64,000 nt of DNA from Wurfbainia villosa (lineage: Eukaryota; Streptophyta; Magnoliopsida; Zingiberales; Zingiberaceae): positions 48,416,335 to 48,480,334 of the forward strand of contig CM046003.1 in the NCBI GenBank assembly GCA_025175895.1, read 5' to 3'. Below are positions 23,216 through 33,128 of this stretch, piece by piece. Positions within the stretch are counted from its first letter, which is position 1. Each line of letters begins with the position of its first letter. Made by a program: the position numbers and the translations under genes. The notes beneath the pieces were generated by a model. The model did no database searches. It was not told the origin of the DNA and saw only the letters and a list, made by a program, of their open reading frames with translations.

Positions 23216-24928
23216 CTAGCGTGAATCAATCACGCTCTTAGGAACCCAAAATCTATTTGAGCTCCTAGGGTTAATTAGGTATTCCTTAGGGATAACCTCC
23301 CTAGATACCTTCCTAATGACCCTCCTAGGCTTGTTAGCCTTGGTCATTTGGGTCTTACCTAGGTTGACTCTAGGGGTGACTCCCCTTGCAACCTTCTTAG
23401 TGACCACCCTAGGTTTCCTAGAAACCCTAGCCACTAGGCACACCCTTTGGTCAACTCTAGGGATGACTTCCCTATTGACCTTGGTCTTCCTAGACCTAGT
23501 TTGTGTTCCATAGTCAAATGGAACACTATGATAAGCCACTTTAGGCTTAGGTTTGTGACCCAAACCTTGCTTGCCCTTGGTTGACTTTTGACTCTTAGGT
23601 CCTAGGTGTTGACTTTGACTTTTGGACCCTTGATTTTGACCACTAGACCCTTTAAATTGATTTTGTATCTTATTTAGGGTCTTTTCAAGTTTTTCAAGCC
23701 TTGACCTCAAGACTTGATTTTCCTTTTCTAATTTCCCAATTTTAGAATTTTGATTTAAATCTTGGGCATTGGACTTCCTAGGCATATGCCTAGTCCATTT
23801 AGGATTGAAACCTAGGTGTTCTCCTATTTTCTTGATAGATTCCCTAGGTAAAATATTTTTAGGGACATTAGTCTCAAATTTCTTCTTATTTCCTAAGTGA
23901 ACACTCTTAGCACCTAAACAAATATATCTATTATTTCTAGCATGTTTTTCATGTACAATAGCAAGAGAATTAAAACTCCTAGCATGCTTTTGACTTTGAA
24001 ATTTAGAAGGTGCAAGATTAGAGGTTACCCTAGGGTTTGCCTTGGAGGCTTCCCTTACATGTGTAGCTCCTTCTTGGATCTTCTTCCTCCCCCTAGGACA
24101 TTGACTCCGGTAATGTCCCTTTGAGTTGCACTTGAAGCATATGATATGCTCCTTGCTCTTTTGACTTGAGGCACCGGCATCCTTTGACTTTTGTTGACTT
24201 TTGGACGTCGGAGGAGCTTTTCTTACTCTCTTTGGGCATTTGCTCTTGTAATGCCCACTTTTCCTACACTCAAAGCAAGTTATGTGATTTTTATTTAAAC
24301 CTAAATTGCTTGAGTTACCTAGGGTATTTGTGGTGGGTGCCGGAGTGGATTCTTCATTCCTCCCGGAGATTGAGGCTTCTTCTTGAATTGGTTCCGGCTC
24401 CGGTGTGGATGGTCTCTCCCCCTTAAACCTAGAGGTGGATGCCCCCTCCACTTCTTCCACTGCTTCTACCTCTTCAGATCCAGATGTTGATTCCCTATCA
24501 ACCTCCGAATCCTCTAGCTCTTTGGATGTTTCTTCTTGAGCTTGAGAGGGTGATGGTCCTTCTTCTTGGACCGATGATAGACTTTCATGGAGCTTGGCCA
24601 AATCGCTCCATAGCTCCTTGGCATCCACATAGTCACCTAGACTACACAAGAGGTCATTAGGAATTAAATCAAAAATGAATTTGATTACCTTCTTGTTTTT
24701 ATCGAATTGTTGGAGTTGCTCCTCACTCCACTTCTTCTTCTTGAGAAACCCTCCCTTTGGTCCCTTAGGATATTCAAATCCTTCCATCAACGCGGACCAC
24801 TCCTCAAGGTCTCTCATCATCAAAAAATCTTCAATTCTCACCTTCCAAGAATTGAAACCTTCTCGTCCATAGAAGGAATAGGGAATTGGGGTGTTGATGT
24901 CCCATCCCAATTGTTCTTCCATCTTCAC
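23216..24928 (-). CDS. Gag of element C (copia-type, two zinc knuckles)
   Basis: A 570-residue Gag. N-terminal motif YGREGFNSWKVRIEDFL (residues 20-36), then KKWSEEQLQQFDKN and KELWSDLAKLHES, the front of a UBN2-type capsid domain. After residue 116 the protein passes directly into a Ser/Glu/Pro-rich stretch; the back half of the capsid domain, present in A's Gag (RRDVL... to AFPRSSRW), is missing. Two CCHC knuckles follow: Cys218, Cys221, His226, Cys231 and Cys264, Cys267, His272, Cys277. Then a basic region, a short coiled coil with LEKENQVLRSRLEKLEK, and the C-terminal motif IPKEYLINPRSSNRFWVPKS. The start is the first ATG after the leader; a second in-frame ATG lies two codons later. It is the only protein of C. 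The nucleic-acid-binding role is well supported; shell assembly is uncertain. Confidence 0.9.
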   Translation of the reverse strand: MKMEEQLGWDINTPIPYSFYGREGFNSWKVRIEDFLMMRDLEEWSALMEGFEYPKGPKGGFLKKKKWSEEQLQQFDKNKKVIKFIFDLIPNDLLCSLGDYVDAKELWSDLAKLHESLSSVQEEGPSPSQAQEETSKELEDSEVDRESTSGSEEVEAVEEVEGASTSRFKGERPSTPEPEPIQEEASISGRNEESTPAPTTNTLGNSSNLGLNKNHITCFECRKSGHYKSKCPKRVRKAPPTSKSQQKSKDAGASSQKSKEHIICFKCNSKGHYRSQCPRGRKKIQEGATHVREASKANPRVTSNLAPSKFQSQKHARSFNSLAIVHEKHARNNRYICLGAKSVHLGNKKKFETNVPKNILPRESIKKIGEHLGFNPKWTRHMPRKSNAQDLNQNSKIGKLEKENQVLRSRLEKLEKTLNKIQNQFKGSSGQNQGSKSQSQHLGPKSQKSTKGKQGLGHKPKPKVAYHSVPFDYGTQTRSRKTKVNREVIPRVDQRVCLVARVSRKPRVVTKKVARGVTPRVNLGKTQMTKANKPRRVIRKVSREVIPKEYLINPRSSNRFWVPKSVIDSR

Positions 24929-24981
24929 CCTCTAGCCTCTTTGTCTTAGCTCCCGGCGGTTAGTCCGTAGAAGAGCCCCGG

Positions 24982-24993
24982 GCTCTGATACCA
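24982..24993 (-). promoter_or_regulatory. primer binding site of C
   Basis: The minus strand reads TGGTATCAGAGC, two bases after the LTR end. A 53-nt leader separates it from the Gag start. Confidence 0.9.
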
Positions 24994-24995
24994 AT

Positions 24996-26533
24996 TGTAG
25001 GATATTTGACGCCGCTAGAGGGGGGTTAATAGCGTTTGACCGTTCATAGATGGAATTCGTTCGCGGTTGTATCTACAATTTCATTAGCGCAGCGGAAATA
25101 GAAAGATAATAATGATAACAAAATGTACAACACGCAAACACAAATATTTAACGTGGTTCGGAACTGAACCGGTTCCTACTCCACGGATCGAGCTCTAAAG
25201 AGCTCTAGCGATGCCAATGCAATCACTAACCACAAATACTCCTTCTCGACACAAGTCGGAGGTGGAGAAACCTCTTACAAACTATTCTTACAAGAATAAG
25301 AAATAGATACAAGCAATTACAACAATGAAATATAATGCAAGTAAAGAAAACTACTTTACAAATGCCTTTTGATTGCTTGCTTGTTGATCGCTTGAACCGT
25401 GGTTGAAGACCCTGATTTGCAGCAGCAAATTGCCTCAAAAACGTCCAAGAAATCGCTGCCAAAAACCCTCCCATCGAGCTCCTTTTATCCTTGCGTGCGA
25501 CCTGGATTTCCGCCCATCAATCGACTGCCATAAGTCACCAGTCGACTGATGCCACTGTTGTCGTGAGACAACGGCTCGATCCATGCTGGAAAAATTCCAA
25601 CGGATCTCTTGGCGATCGTACAACATTGCGCCGATCGCTAGCGATCGTAGCCGATCCCGTGCGCGGTCGGCTCACGGAGCGATCGCTGCTCGACATTGAT
25701 CGGTAGATCAGACTCGGCTCTTAGCGATCATTCGCCGATCGCTCAATGAGCTGAGGTTTCAACCCAAGTATGGTTCCCCTATACTTGCTGGACCACCCTT
25801 AGCCTAGACCTAAGCCTTCTAGCCACCTCCATCAGCCTCACGCCTCTCGGATCCCTCCAAGTCATCCATGACTTGTTCATCCATCGCGCTAGCCTCCAGG
25901 TTCTTCCCTCGGCTATGTCATGCTAACGGTGTCTACACCGCCAAGGCACATTGGACTTACACCGCCAAGACTCCACTTGGACTTTACGCCGCCAACCATT
26001 GGACTTATGCTGCCAAGACTCCCGCTTGGACTTTACGCAGCCAATATCAAACCCCTTGGACTTCTCATGCCAAGACTCAAGCTTGGACTTTCCCTTGCCA
26101 ACCCATGTTGGACTTTTACATTGCCAAGACCCATGCTTGGACTTTTCCCTTGCCAACCCATGTTGGACTTCTCAAATGCCAAGACCATGCTTAGACTTTC
26201 CCTTGCCAACCCATGTTGGACTTTTACATTGCCAAGACCCATGCTTGGACTTTTCATGTGCTAAGTACTCAAGACTTGGACTTTCCCAAATGTCAAGTGT
26301 CCCACTTGGACTTTCCATGCCAAGTACCCATGACTTGGACTTTACCTTGCCAAGACCCATGCTTAGACTTTGCCAAATGCCAAGTGTCCCACTTGGACTT
26401 CCCATGCCAAGTACTCAAGACTTGGACTTCCCTATGACAATTATATTGTCATATGTTTTTGTCGAACATCAAAATATCACTCGAGTCAAACTCGAGTTCT
26501 GGTCAATCGTGACCTGGGCCGATTGCACCAACA
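24996..26533 (-). repeat. 5' LTR of C
   Basis: 1538 bp, 80 bp shorter than the 3' copy. Nearly all the difference is at about 25605-25745, where a GATCG-rich block stands in place of 20320-20540. The minisatellite (25943-26438) and the ends are almost unchanged. TATA-like ATAAAAGG lies on the minus strand near 25482-25489. Confidence 0.92.
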
Positions 26534-26538
26534 GTTGC

Positions 26539-27690
26539 TACTCCAAGGCTCATAGCCCTTCCTAGAGCTACTTAGGTGGGCAATTACTAAAAGCCATCCG
26601 ATTTGAGAACTCTCGAACTCAGAGGGTATTCACTTTTGACAAAAGATAAGGATAAGGTAACAAGCTACCTTTCCTTTAGAAATATAAGTACAAAAGCGAA
26701 GAAATGAAAGAAATACAAAAAGTATACCGCACTACTTTAAAGGTAAAAATGTAGCTCAAGTGCAGAGTATCGGTGTATTGATGATTTTGCGGATGACGAA
26801 TGATGGCGACAACAATTTGAGGCATGAGAATTGTTATTCTCGGAGTTGGCTCTCCATTTCTTATATAGGTCCTTTCCAGTTGACTAAAACACCCTCCAAT
26901 CGACTCCAAATCAGCTTGTTGATTTGGTATTTCGGCCTTCCCAATCGACTGGACCTGGTCCAGTTGACTCTACATCACATGGCTCCGCTTCTAGACTGTT
27001 CGGGAAATTTCCTATCTCAATCGACTGGATCTCCTTAGTCGACTGGAATACTTGCCATCTTAGTTGCATGATCTTCGATCGATCACCAAGCTAGGTTGCC
27101 AACTCTGTATCCCAGTCGACTTGACCATACTCAGTCGGCTGGGTTTGAGATGACTGGAAACCTTTCAGTCACCTGGAGACCTACAAAATGAGATTAACAA
27201 AATACATAGTATAATATGATATGGCAGTAGTAATACTGCCCGATCTCAACTTCTGAGTCCAACATGGACCCTCCATCGGATTGACGCCTAGCTTTGTTCC
27301 CACCTAAGAACTCAGCCTCACCTCTTCACTCTAGGCTTACCTACCGTTGTCCTACCGGACTTACCTTGCTTGACATCTGATCTGACCCACCAGGGCTTCA
27401 TATAGTTGTCCAGTCTCCCTAACCTAGTTGGACTTCCTATCGGTTGTCTGGTCTCCCTGACTGAGTCAATCTTCTGCCAGATGTCCGATCCACACGACCC
27501 ATTTGGACTTCCTGCCAGATGTCTGGTCCTCCTGATCTATCAAGTCTTCTACCTAGCATCCGGTCAATACGACATACTAGGACTTTCTGTTAAGTCTGCA
27601 CACTTAACTGCATGTTAGATCACAAGATGATCCTAACTTTAACTATGGTTCATACATCAAAACTAAGTAGTGGTGCTCTCTACACCAACA
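26539..27690 (-). repeat. 5' LTR of D, distal part
   Basis: Continues the D LTR after C and ends CTCTACACCAACA at 27690. It has decayed palindromes (CCAGTTGACT, CCAATCGACT, CCAGTCGACT) between 26877 and 27180. A minus-strand TATA-like TATATAAG (26860-26867) lies about 10 bp from the first motif, as in B. TGTCTGGTCTCC-like words repeat at 27390-27560. Confidence 0.78.
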
Positions 27691-28368
27691 ATTGGCAAGA
27701 CATGGAAAAGATCATGTGCTTATAAGATGAAAAGATATCTCCATTAGTATGAGATTTTTTGGGTATAATCTAAAAATAAAACCATGCGGGCTTAGACCCA
27801 AAGTGGATAATATCAGACCATTGTGGAGATATATGAATCTTATAGGCACTAACAACTTCAAACTGATCTGGTCAACTAGATCTAATAGGGGCACTCATAT
27901 TCATCTAATCTAGTTGATCTAGTTCAACTTATAAATTAGAGTTCTTATATCACAGAGTTAGTACAAAATAGTATGTATCTACAAAAACTCAGTGTCCTCA
28001 CTGTTACATTAGAGTAATGCCTAGCTCAAGTCTTCTCTATTCCCAAAAATAGTGATACTTCCTCGCTATCTTCTAAAATAGAAGATCATTCAAGCTTACC
28101 TTGCTTGGACCTCTAAGACTTACCTTGCCTAGGACTTCCAAGATTTATCTTCTTACTTGGGACCTTCTGAACTTCCTTCTTTTCCTGAGAGCTTCGAGAC
28201 TTATTTGCCTTGCCTAGGACCTCCAGGACATCCTATCTTGCATAGGACCTTTAGGACTTGCTGTTTTTCCTGGGACCTCTAGGTCTTTCCTACCAGACTT
28301 CACTTTTGGGCTTAACCTGTCTAGCTTCTGCACTTGCACACTTGATACACTACATTATATCACCAAAC
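27691..28368 (-). repeat. old LTR-derived sequence hosting E
   Basis: Positions 28090-28290 repeat TAGGACCTCTAGGACTT-like words, a decayed version of the minisatellite of C-type LTRs. The sequence resumes after E (29988-30051) with TACATCAAAATATAAG and ends AGCACCAATA, a decayed LTR terminus. The left boundary is not resolved and no protein frame is seen. Confidence 0.5.
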
Positions 28369-28373
28369 ATCCT

Positions 28374-29982
28374 TGTTGGTGCAATCAGCCCAGGTCATGA
28401 TTGACCGGACTCAAGTTTGACTCGAGTAGTGTTTTGATGTTTGACAATGTATTGGGGAGATTGTTGGTGCAATCGAACCAGGTCATGATTGAATATTTGA
28501 TGATAGTTTGACCATTGTTTGACTATATGGTTGACATGGGGTTGACCTTATGATGGAAAGTCCAAGTCATGGGTACTTGGCATAGAAAGTCCAAGCATGG
28601 GTCTTGGCAAGGGAAAGTCCAAGCTTGAGTCTTGGCATTTGGAAAGTCCAACATTGGGTTGGTATGGAAAGTCTAAGGGTGCAATCTTGGCCATGTAAGT
28701 CCAAGGGTGTAGTCTTGGCAGTGAAATTCCAAGTCGGCATTTGGGAAGTCCAAGGATTGATATTGGCGGCGTAAAGTCCAAGGGTGGAGTCTTGGCAGCA
28801 TATGTCCAATGGTTGGCGACGTAAAGTTCAAGCGTGGCCTTGGCAGCGTAAGTCCAATGTGCCTTGGCGGTATAGACACCGTTAGCATGACAATAGCAAT
28901 GGAAGCACCTGAAGGCTAGCGTATGGATGACTTGGAGGGATCCGATAGGCTTGAGGCTAATGGAGGTGGCTAGAAGGCTTAGGTCTAGGCTAAGGATGGT
29001 CTAGCAAGTATGAGGGCATCATACTTGGTGTTAAACCTCATAGTTGAGGTTTGTCAATCGACTGAGGGTATGGACCAGTCAACTGGTCAAGTGTTTTGAA
29101 ACTTGGCAGTCGAGTCAACACTCAGCAGTCGATTGGGATTATGACCAGTCGACTGTCGTGAGTCGACTAGGGTTCGATTGCAATAAAATGGCCTAGCAGT
29201 CAACTGCCAGAATTGGGCAGTCGACTGATGGCCTGAACAGTCGACTGCCATGGATGGAAATCGACTGATGGTTGAGTTTACGAGCACAGAATGCTCGGTA
29301 GCCGACTGGGCAGTCGCCTACGGCATTGGCAGTCGACTGATGATATTGGCAGTCGACTGCCAACTGATCCGTTGGAGTTTTTCCACCGTGGATCAAGTCA
29401 TTGTCTCACAACGATACTATTGGAAATCGATTGAGGTCTTATGGCAGTCGACTGTCAGGCGTAAAATCAGCCCATTGCAAGTTAAAAAGAGCAGCTCATG
29501 GGAGATTTCAGCATTGGTTCTTGGAGAGGTTTCTTGAGGTGATTTGGAGGCGAAGTGCATGTGCATTTCAGGGTCCTTCAAGCTCATTCAAGTAACCAAC
29601 AAGCAAAGCACTCAAATCCTAGTTTGTAAAGTGTTCTTTACATTTCAGTTGTATTTTACTTGTATTTCTTTGTATTGCTCTTGTATTCATTTGTACGAGG
29701 TTTCTCCACCTCCGACGTGTTGTCGAAAAGGAGTATTTGAGTAGTGGTGTGTGTTTGCATCGCTAGAGCTCATTTGAGCTCAATTCGTAGAGTATGAACC
29801 ATAAGGTTCCGAACCACGTTATATTTTGGTGTTGTGATTGTGCTTGTGTATTTAGTTTGTTTATTTCATTATTTTCGCTGCATACAAAAGTGTTGTAGAC
29901 AAGTACACAAATGAATTCCATCGAACCGACGACAATGCTATTCACCCCCCCCCCTCCTCTAGCGGGCGTATAGGTCCTAACA
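28374..29982 (+). mobile_element. solo LTR E (C-type family)
   Basis: 1609 bp, flanked by ATCCT at 28369-28373 and 29983-29987; it starts TGTTGGTGCAATCAGCC and ends GGTCCTAACA. It has no internal region, so it arose by LTR-LTR recombination. The LTR start is duplicated: a second TGTTGGTGCAATCG begins about 90 bp in, after TTGGGGAGAT. Then come the minisatellite (28548-28860), a palindrome cluster (29050-29453), TTAAAAAG at 29482 (29 bp after the last palindrome), and the C-rich end. Short frames at 29250-29595 are shadows. Confidence 0.92.
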
Positions 29983-30051
29983 ATCCTAACTTTAAAATTT
30001 GTTTTATACATCAAAATATAAGTTTGATTTTGTAGTGCCCCTAGCACCAAT

Positions 30052-30248
30052 AGGAGTCTAGCTTGGGCTCTTCTATTGTCTTCAAATATTAAAAAGTCTA
30101 TTTGATGTTCTTCATATAAATCTAGAGTCTAAACCATTACTAATCAACTAAAGAAAAATGATAAGAAGCTAGAAGAAGTAACTACTATTGAGAAAAAATT
30201 TTGATATTTGGATTCAAGATTTGATAGTATTTTAATCATCAACAAAGA
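30052..30248. other. unassigned AT-rich stretch
   Basis: Nothing recognisable between the LTR end at 30051 and the decayed LTR that starts near 30249. Confidence 0.3.
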
Positions 30249-31033
30249 TGTTGGGAATATTTCTATCGCTAGAGGGGTGAATAGTGATTCTCAATTTCTT
30301 ATTTGTCATTCTCATCTATAAAGAATTAGAAATGCAAAGGAAACAAAAGTTACAACAATATAAAATAGCATAAACATAACAAACCAATTTGTGTGGCTCA
30401 AAACTCTCGATTCCAACTCCATGGCCTAGTACTAGAGATACTCCGCTAACTTTTCTCCTTCTCATATACCTTTATGAGATGAAAAAACCTATTATAATAT
30501 GTTCTTGTATCAGCAATACAAATAAATACAAAGATATGATAGATAATAAGAATGATGCAATTAAAATACTTTACAATAATTGACCTTTACTCTAAGTGCT
30601 TTTGGATTGCCTCTTAAGGTTTGGAAATGTAGTAAAACTCTCATTCAAGACCCCCAAGAATCGACTCTTTCAAACATCCCTAAAGTCCTCTTTTATAAAT
30701 TACAGATTGAGTTAATTCTACCCAACAATCAACTGCTCATCACTATTAGTTGATAGTGACACTGTAGATCCGAACATTACATCTATAGAATGACTCTTCT
30801 AGCTCAATTTTAACCAACATCAATCAACTGATCATTACCATCAATTGATTGATGCCTAAACAATCAAGTCTCATAGTTAAGTGGCAACCCTTTTGTGTGC
30901 AACTATAATGCTACTGATCAACTGGTCTGCTCTATCAGTCAACTGATAATGATTAGTCAAGTTAAACAACTAAGTTTCAAATTCTCTATTCACTCAAAAA
31001 ATAACATCAGTCCATTGCTACTCCATAGCAATC
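30249..31033 (-). repeat. decayed minus-sense LTR fragment
   Basis: It begins TGTTGGGAATATTTCTATCG and CTAGAGGGGTGAATAG, the plus-sense mark of C-type LTR ends. ATCAACTGAT-type motifs (CpG lost) lie at 30730-30960, and a minus-strand TATAAAAGAGG is near 30690-30705. The palindrome cluster is again upstream of the TATA-like box in the LTR's own sense. Confidence 0.6.
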
Positions 31034-32375
31034 GATTGTATTGGTGCAATAACATTTGGACAAGGTTAACAAAGCTCAAGTTGAGTTTGAGTTGGGCTTT
31101 GATGTTTGAGTAATAGTGGTGATGATTGATCAATACTCTCACAAGAAATTGTTGGTCGAGGGTGACCAAGTTTGGTGTAGAATAAAAAATTATTAGAGAG
31201 AAAGATTGTTAGTGTAATAACCTTGGGTCCGGTTGATTAGGATAGAAATGGATTTCAATGCGGAAAGTTGGATGAGAAGTCCAAATGGTTTAAGATTAAT
31301 CGAACACTTGGCACAAGATTATTAAATCCCAATTGGGTCAGAAAGCGTCGAACACTTGGCACAAAATGAGGAGAGAAGTCCAAGTAGATTTTAGAGGATC
31401 ATGCACTTGACAAGTGATGAAAATCTTAACATGTCACTAAGGATCGAATGTTAGGTATATGAATGAAGGCTCTAACAAGTCAGGAAGGACTCGATATTAT
31501 GCATGAGATAAAAAGTTCAAATAGGTCGACAAGGACCAAATATTTGGCAATGGTAAGTCTCGATAAGTCAAGATTGACCAAATGATTGGCATAAAAAGTA
31601 AAGTCCAAATAGGCCAAAGAAGATTGAATGTTTAGTAATAGTGAAGTTATGGCAGATCAAAATTGATTAGATACTAGACGAGTGAAGTCTCGATAAGTCA
31701 AGAATGATTAGATGGTAGGCAAAACAAATTCTGATAGGTTGAGATCAATTGGATATTAGATAAAGTGTGAATTCAACTTTGGTTTGGTTGAAATAAAGGT
31801 GTCGATCGATTAAAATAGAGTAACAATCAACTTATGAATCGCAAACCTTGAGGTCAAGAGTTTAATTGTTTTATAAGGGGATTGGCTGGGATTAACAATC
31901 AACTGATGTTACTGTTCGAGAGAGGTTGGAACTCGATTGTTTAACTTGACTAATGATGATTAGTCGACTACTATGCAGTAGCAATCGACTGATGTTATTA
32001 TTTGGGTGAATAGATAGTTTGGAGCATGACTATTTAACTCAACTGATGATGATCAATCAATTGATGAAGAGGATCACTCAACTGATAGCACTATAGTAGT
32101 GTACAGAAGGCTTGACACTCAACTATAGGACTCGATTGTTTAGGCATCAATTGATTGATGATAATGATAAATAAATTAATGCTAGTCAAAGCTAAGCTAG
32201 AAAATACTAGTGCAATCAACCTTTAGTCAAGATTCGAGTTGAGTTTTGATATTTGAATAATATGTGACCAAATTTAAATGATATATAAATGAGCAATAAT
32301 TTTCAAGAGGGAGATTGTTGATTAAGGGTAAATAGGCACAGGTTGATCATGATAGAGAGTGTTGAAGAGGAAAAT
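31034..32375 (+). repeat. decayed plus-sense LTRs with minisatellite
   Basis: LTR-start-like words appear at 31034 (TATTGGTGCAATAACATT) and 31209 (TGTTAGTGTAATAACC), the same double start as in E. Positions 31260-31800 are a degenerate array of about 35-42-bp units with AAGTCC, AGGTCAA and CCGAATGTTTGGCA words. ATCAACTGATG motifs cluster at 31890-32160. The frame structure is random. Confidence 0.6.
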
Positions 32376-32974
32376 TATTGGTGCAATTTATCTTGGGTTA
32401 AGATGACTATGATGGATATAGTGTTCAATGAAAGATAATTGAGCGAGAAATTAAGTAGATCAAGATTGACCAAATACTTGATAAATAGTGAATTCCAAAT
32501 GGGTCATGGAGAACCAGACACTTAGCGTGAGATAGATGTGTGAGATAGATGAAGTTCAAATTGGTCACGATTAATTGAACACTTGGCAATTAAAAGTCAT
32601 AATAGGTTATGAAGGACCATATATTAGACATATGGATGGAAGTCCTAACTGGTCAAGAAAGATTGAATGTTAGATAAGTATGAAAAATCCTAACATGTCG
32701 AGAAGGACTGAATGTTAGGCAAGTATGGAAAATCTTAATAACTCATGGATGATTGGATGTTAGATGAGTGTGGAAAGTTCAAATTTGTCAAAAGAGGATT
32801 GAATGTTTGGTGTCGATGAAGTTCTAGCAGGTCAAGGATGATTGGATGCTAGACAAATGAAGTTCTTGTAGGTAAAAGATGATCGGATGCTAGACGAGTA
32901 AAGTCCTGACAAGTCAAGGGTAATTATATGCTAGATAGGTGAAGTCCATGTATGTCAAAACTAATCAGATGCTA
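32376..32974 (+). repeat. old C-type LTR N, first part
   Basis: It starts near TATTGGTGCAATTTATC and consists mainly of the minisatellite (GAAGTTCTAGCAGGTCAAGG type). It is cut by solo LTR G; its second part is 36541-37365. The short frame at 32939-33142 crosses the junction and is not a gene. Confidence 0.6.
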
Positions 32975-33121
32975 TGTAAAATACCGAAAAAAAAATATAT
33001 AATTTATTCCTCATTAATTGATAAACTATCTTGTGGAATTTTTCAGAAAATTTTTAGAAATTTTTCTGGAATTAAACGGAGGTCTTATGGATATGTTATG
33101 GGGATAAAGCAGATAGGCTTT

Positions 33122-33128
33122 TATAAAG
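33122..33128 (+). promoter_or_regulatory. TATA box of solo LTR G
   Basis: GGCTTTTATAAAGCCTG at 33117-33133 contains TATAAAG in a small inverted repeat (GGCTTT/AAAGCC). The CT-rich block that follows would be the transcribed leader. Confidence 0.6.

Larger units (their letters stand above)
19703..26533 (-). mobile_element. gag-only LTR retrotransposon C, complete
   Basis: A 6.83-kb element with duplications GTTGC (19698-19702 and 26534-26538). In minus sense: 5' LTR (26533-24996), primer site, 570-residue Gag, 1.9-kb non-coding region, polypurine tract, 3' LTR (21320-19703). LTR ends are TGTTGGTG and TCCTACA. It has no pol, so like A it is non-autonomous. It is inserted in the LTR of D. The two LTRs are nearly identical except for one block of palindrome/GATCG sequence, so the insertion looks young. 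Confidence 0.93.
11317..27690 (-). mobile_element. copia element D, decayed, carrying insertions F and C
   Basis: Three pieces remain: post-gag spacer at 11317-11394 (similar to B near 1450-1545), gag and leader at 17691-19529, and the 5' LTR split into 19530-19702 and 26539-27690. F interrupts the spacer and C interrupts the LTR. D matches B in Gag, primer site and LTR, so they are one family. Pol and the 3' LTR are not present to the left; the truncated LTR at 10400-11316 abuts D. Confidence 0.75.

Noticed and set aside
26676..27038. Short frames in the D LTR read as possible host genes
   Set aside because: They lie inside an LTR defined by similarity to B and by the primer site at its edge, with no recognisable domain.
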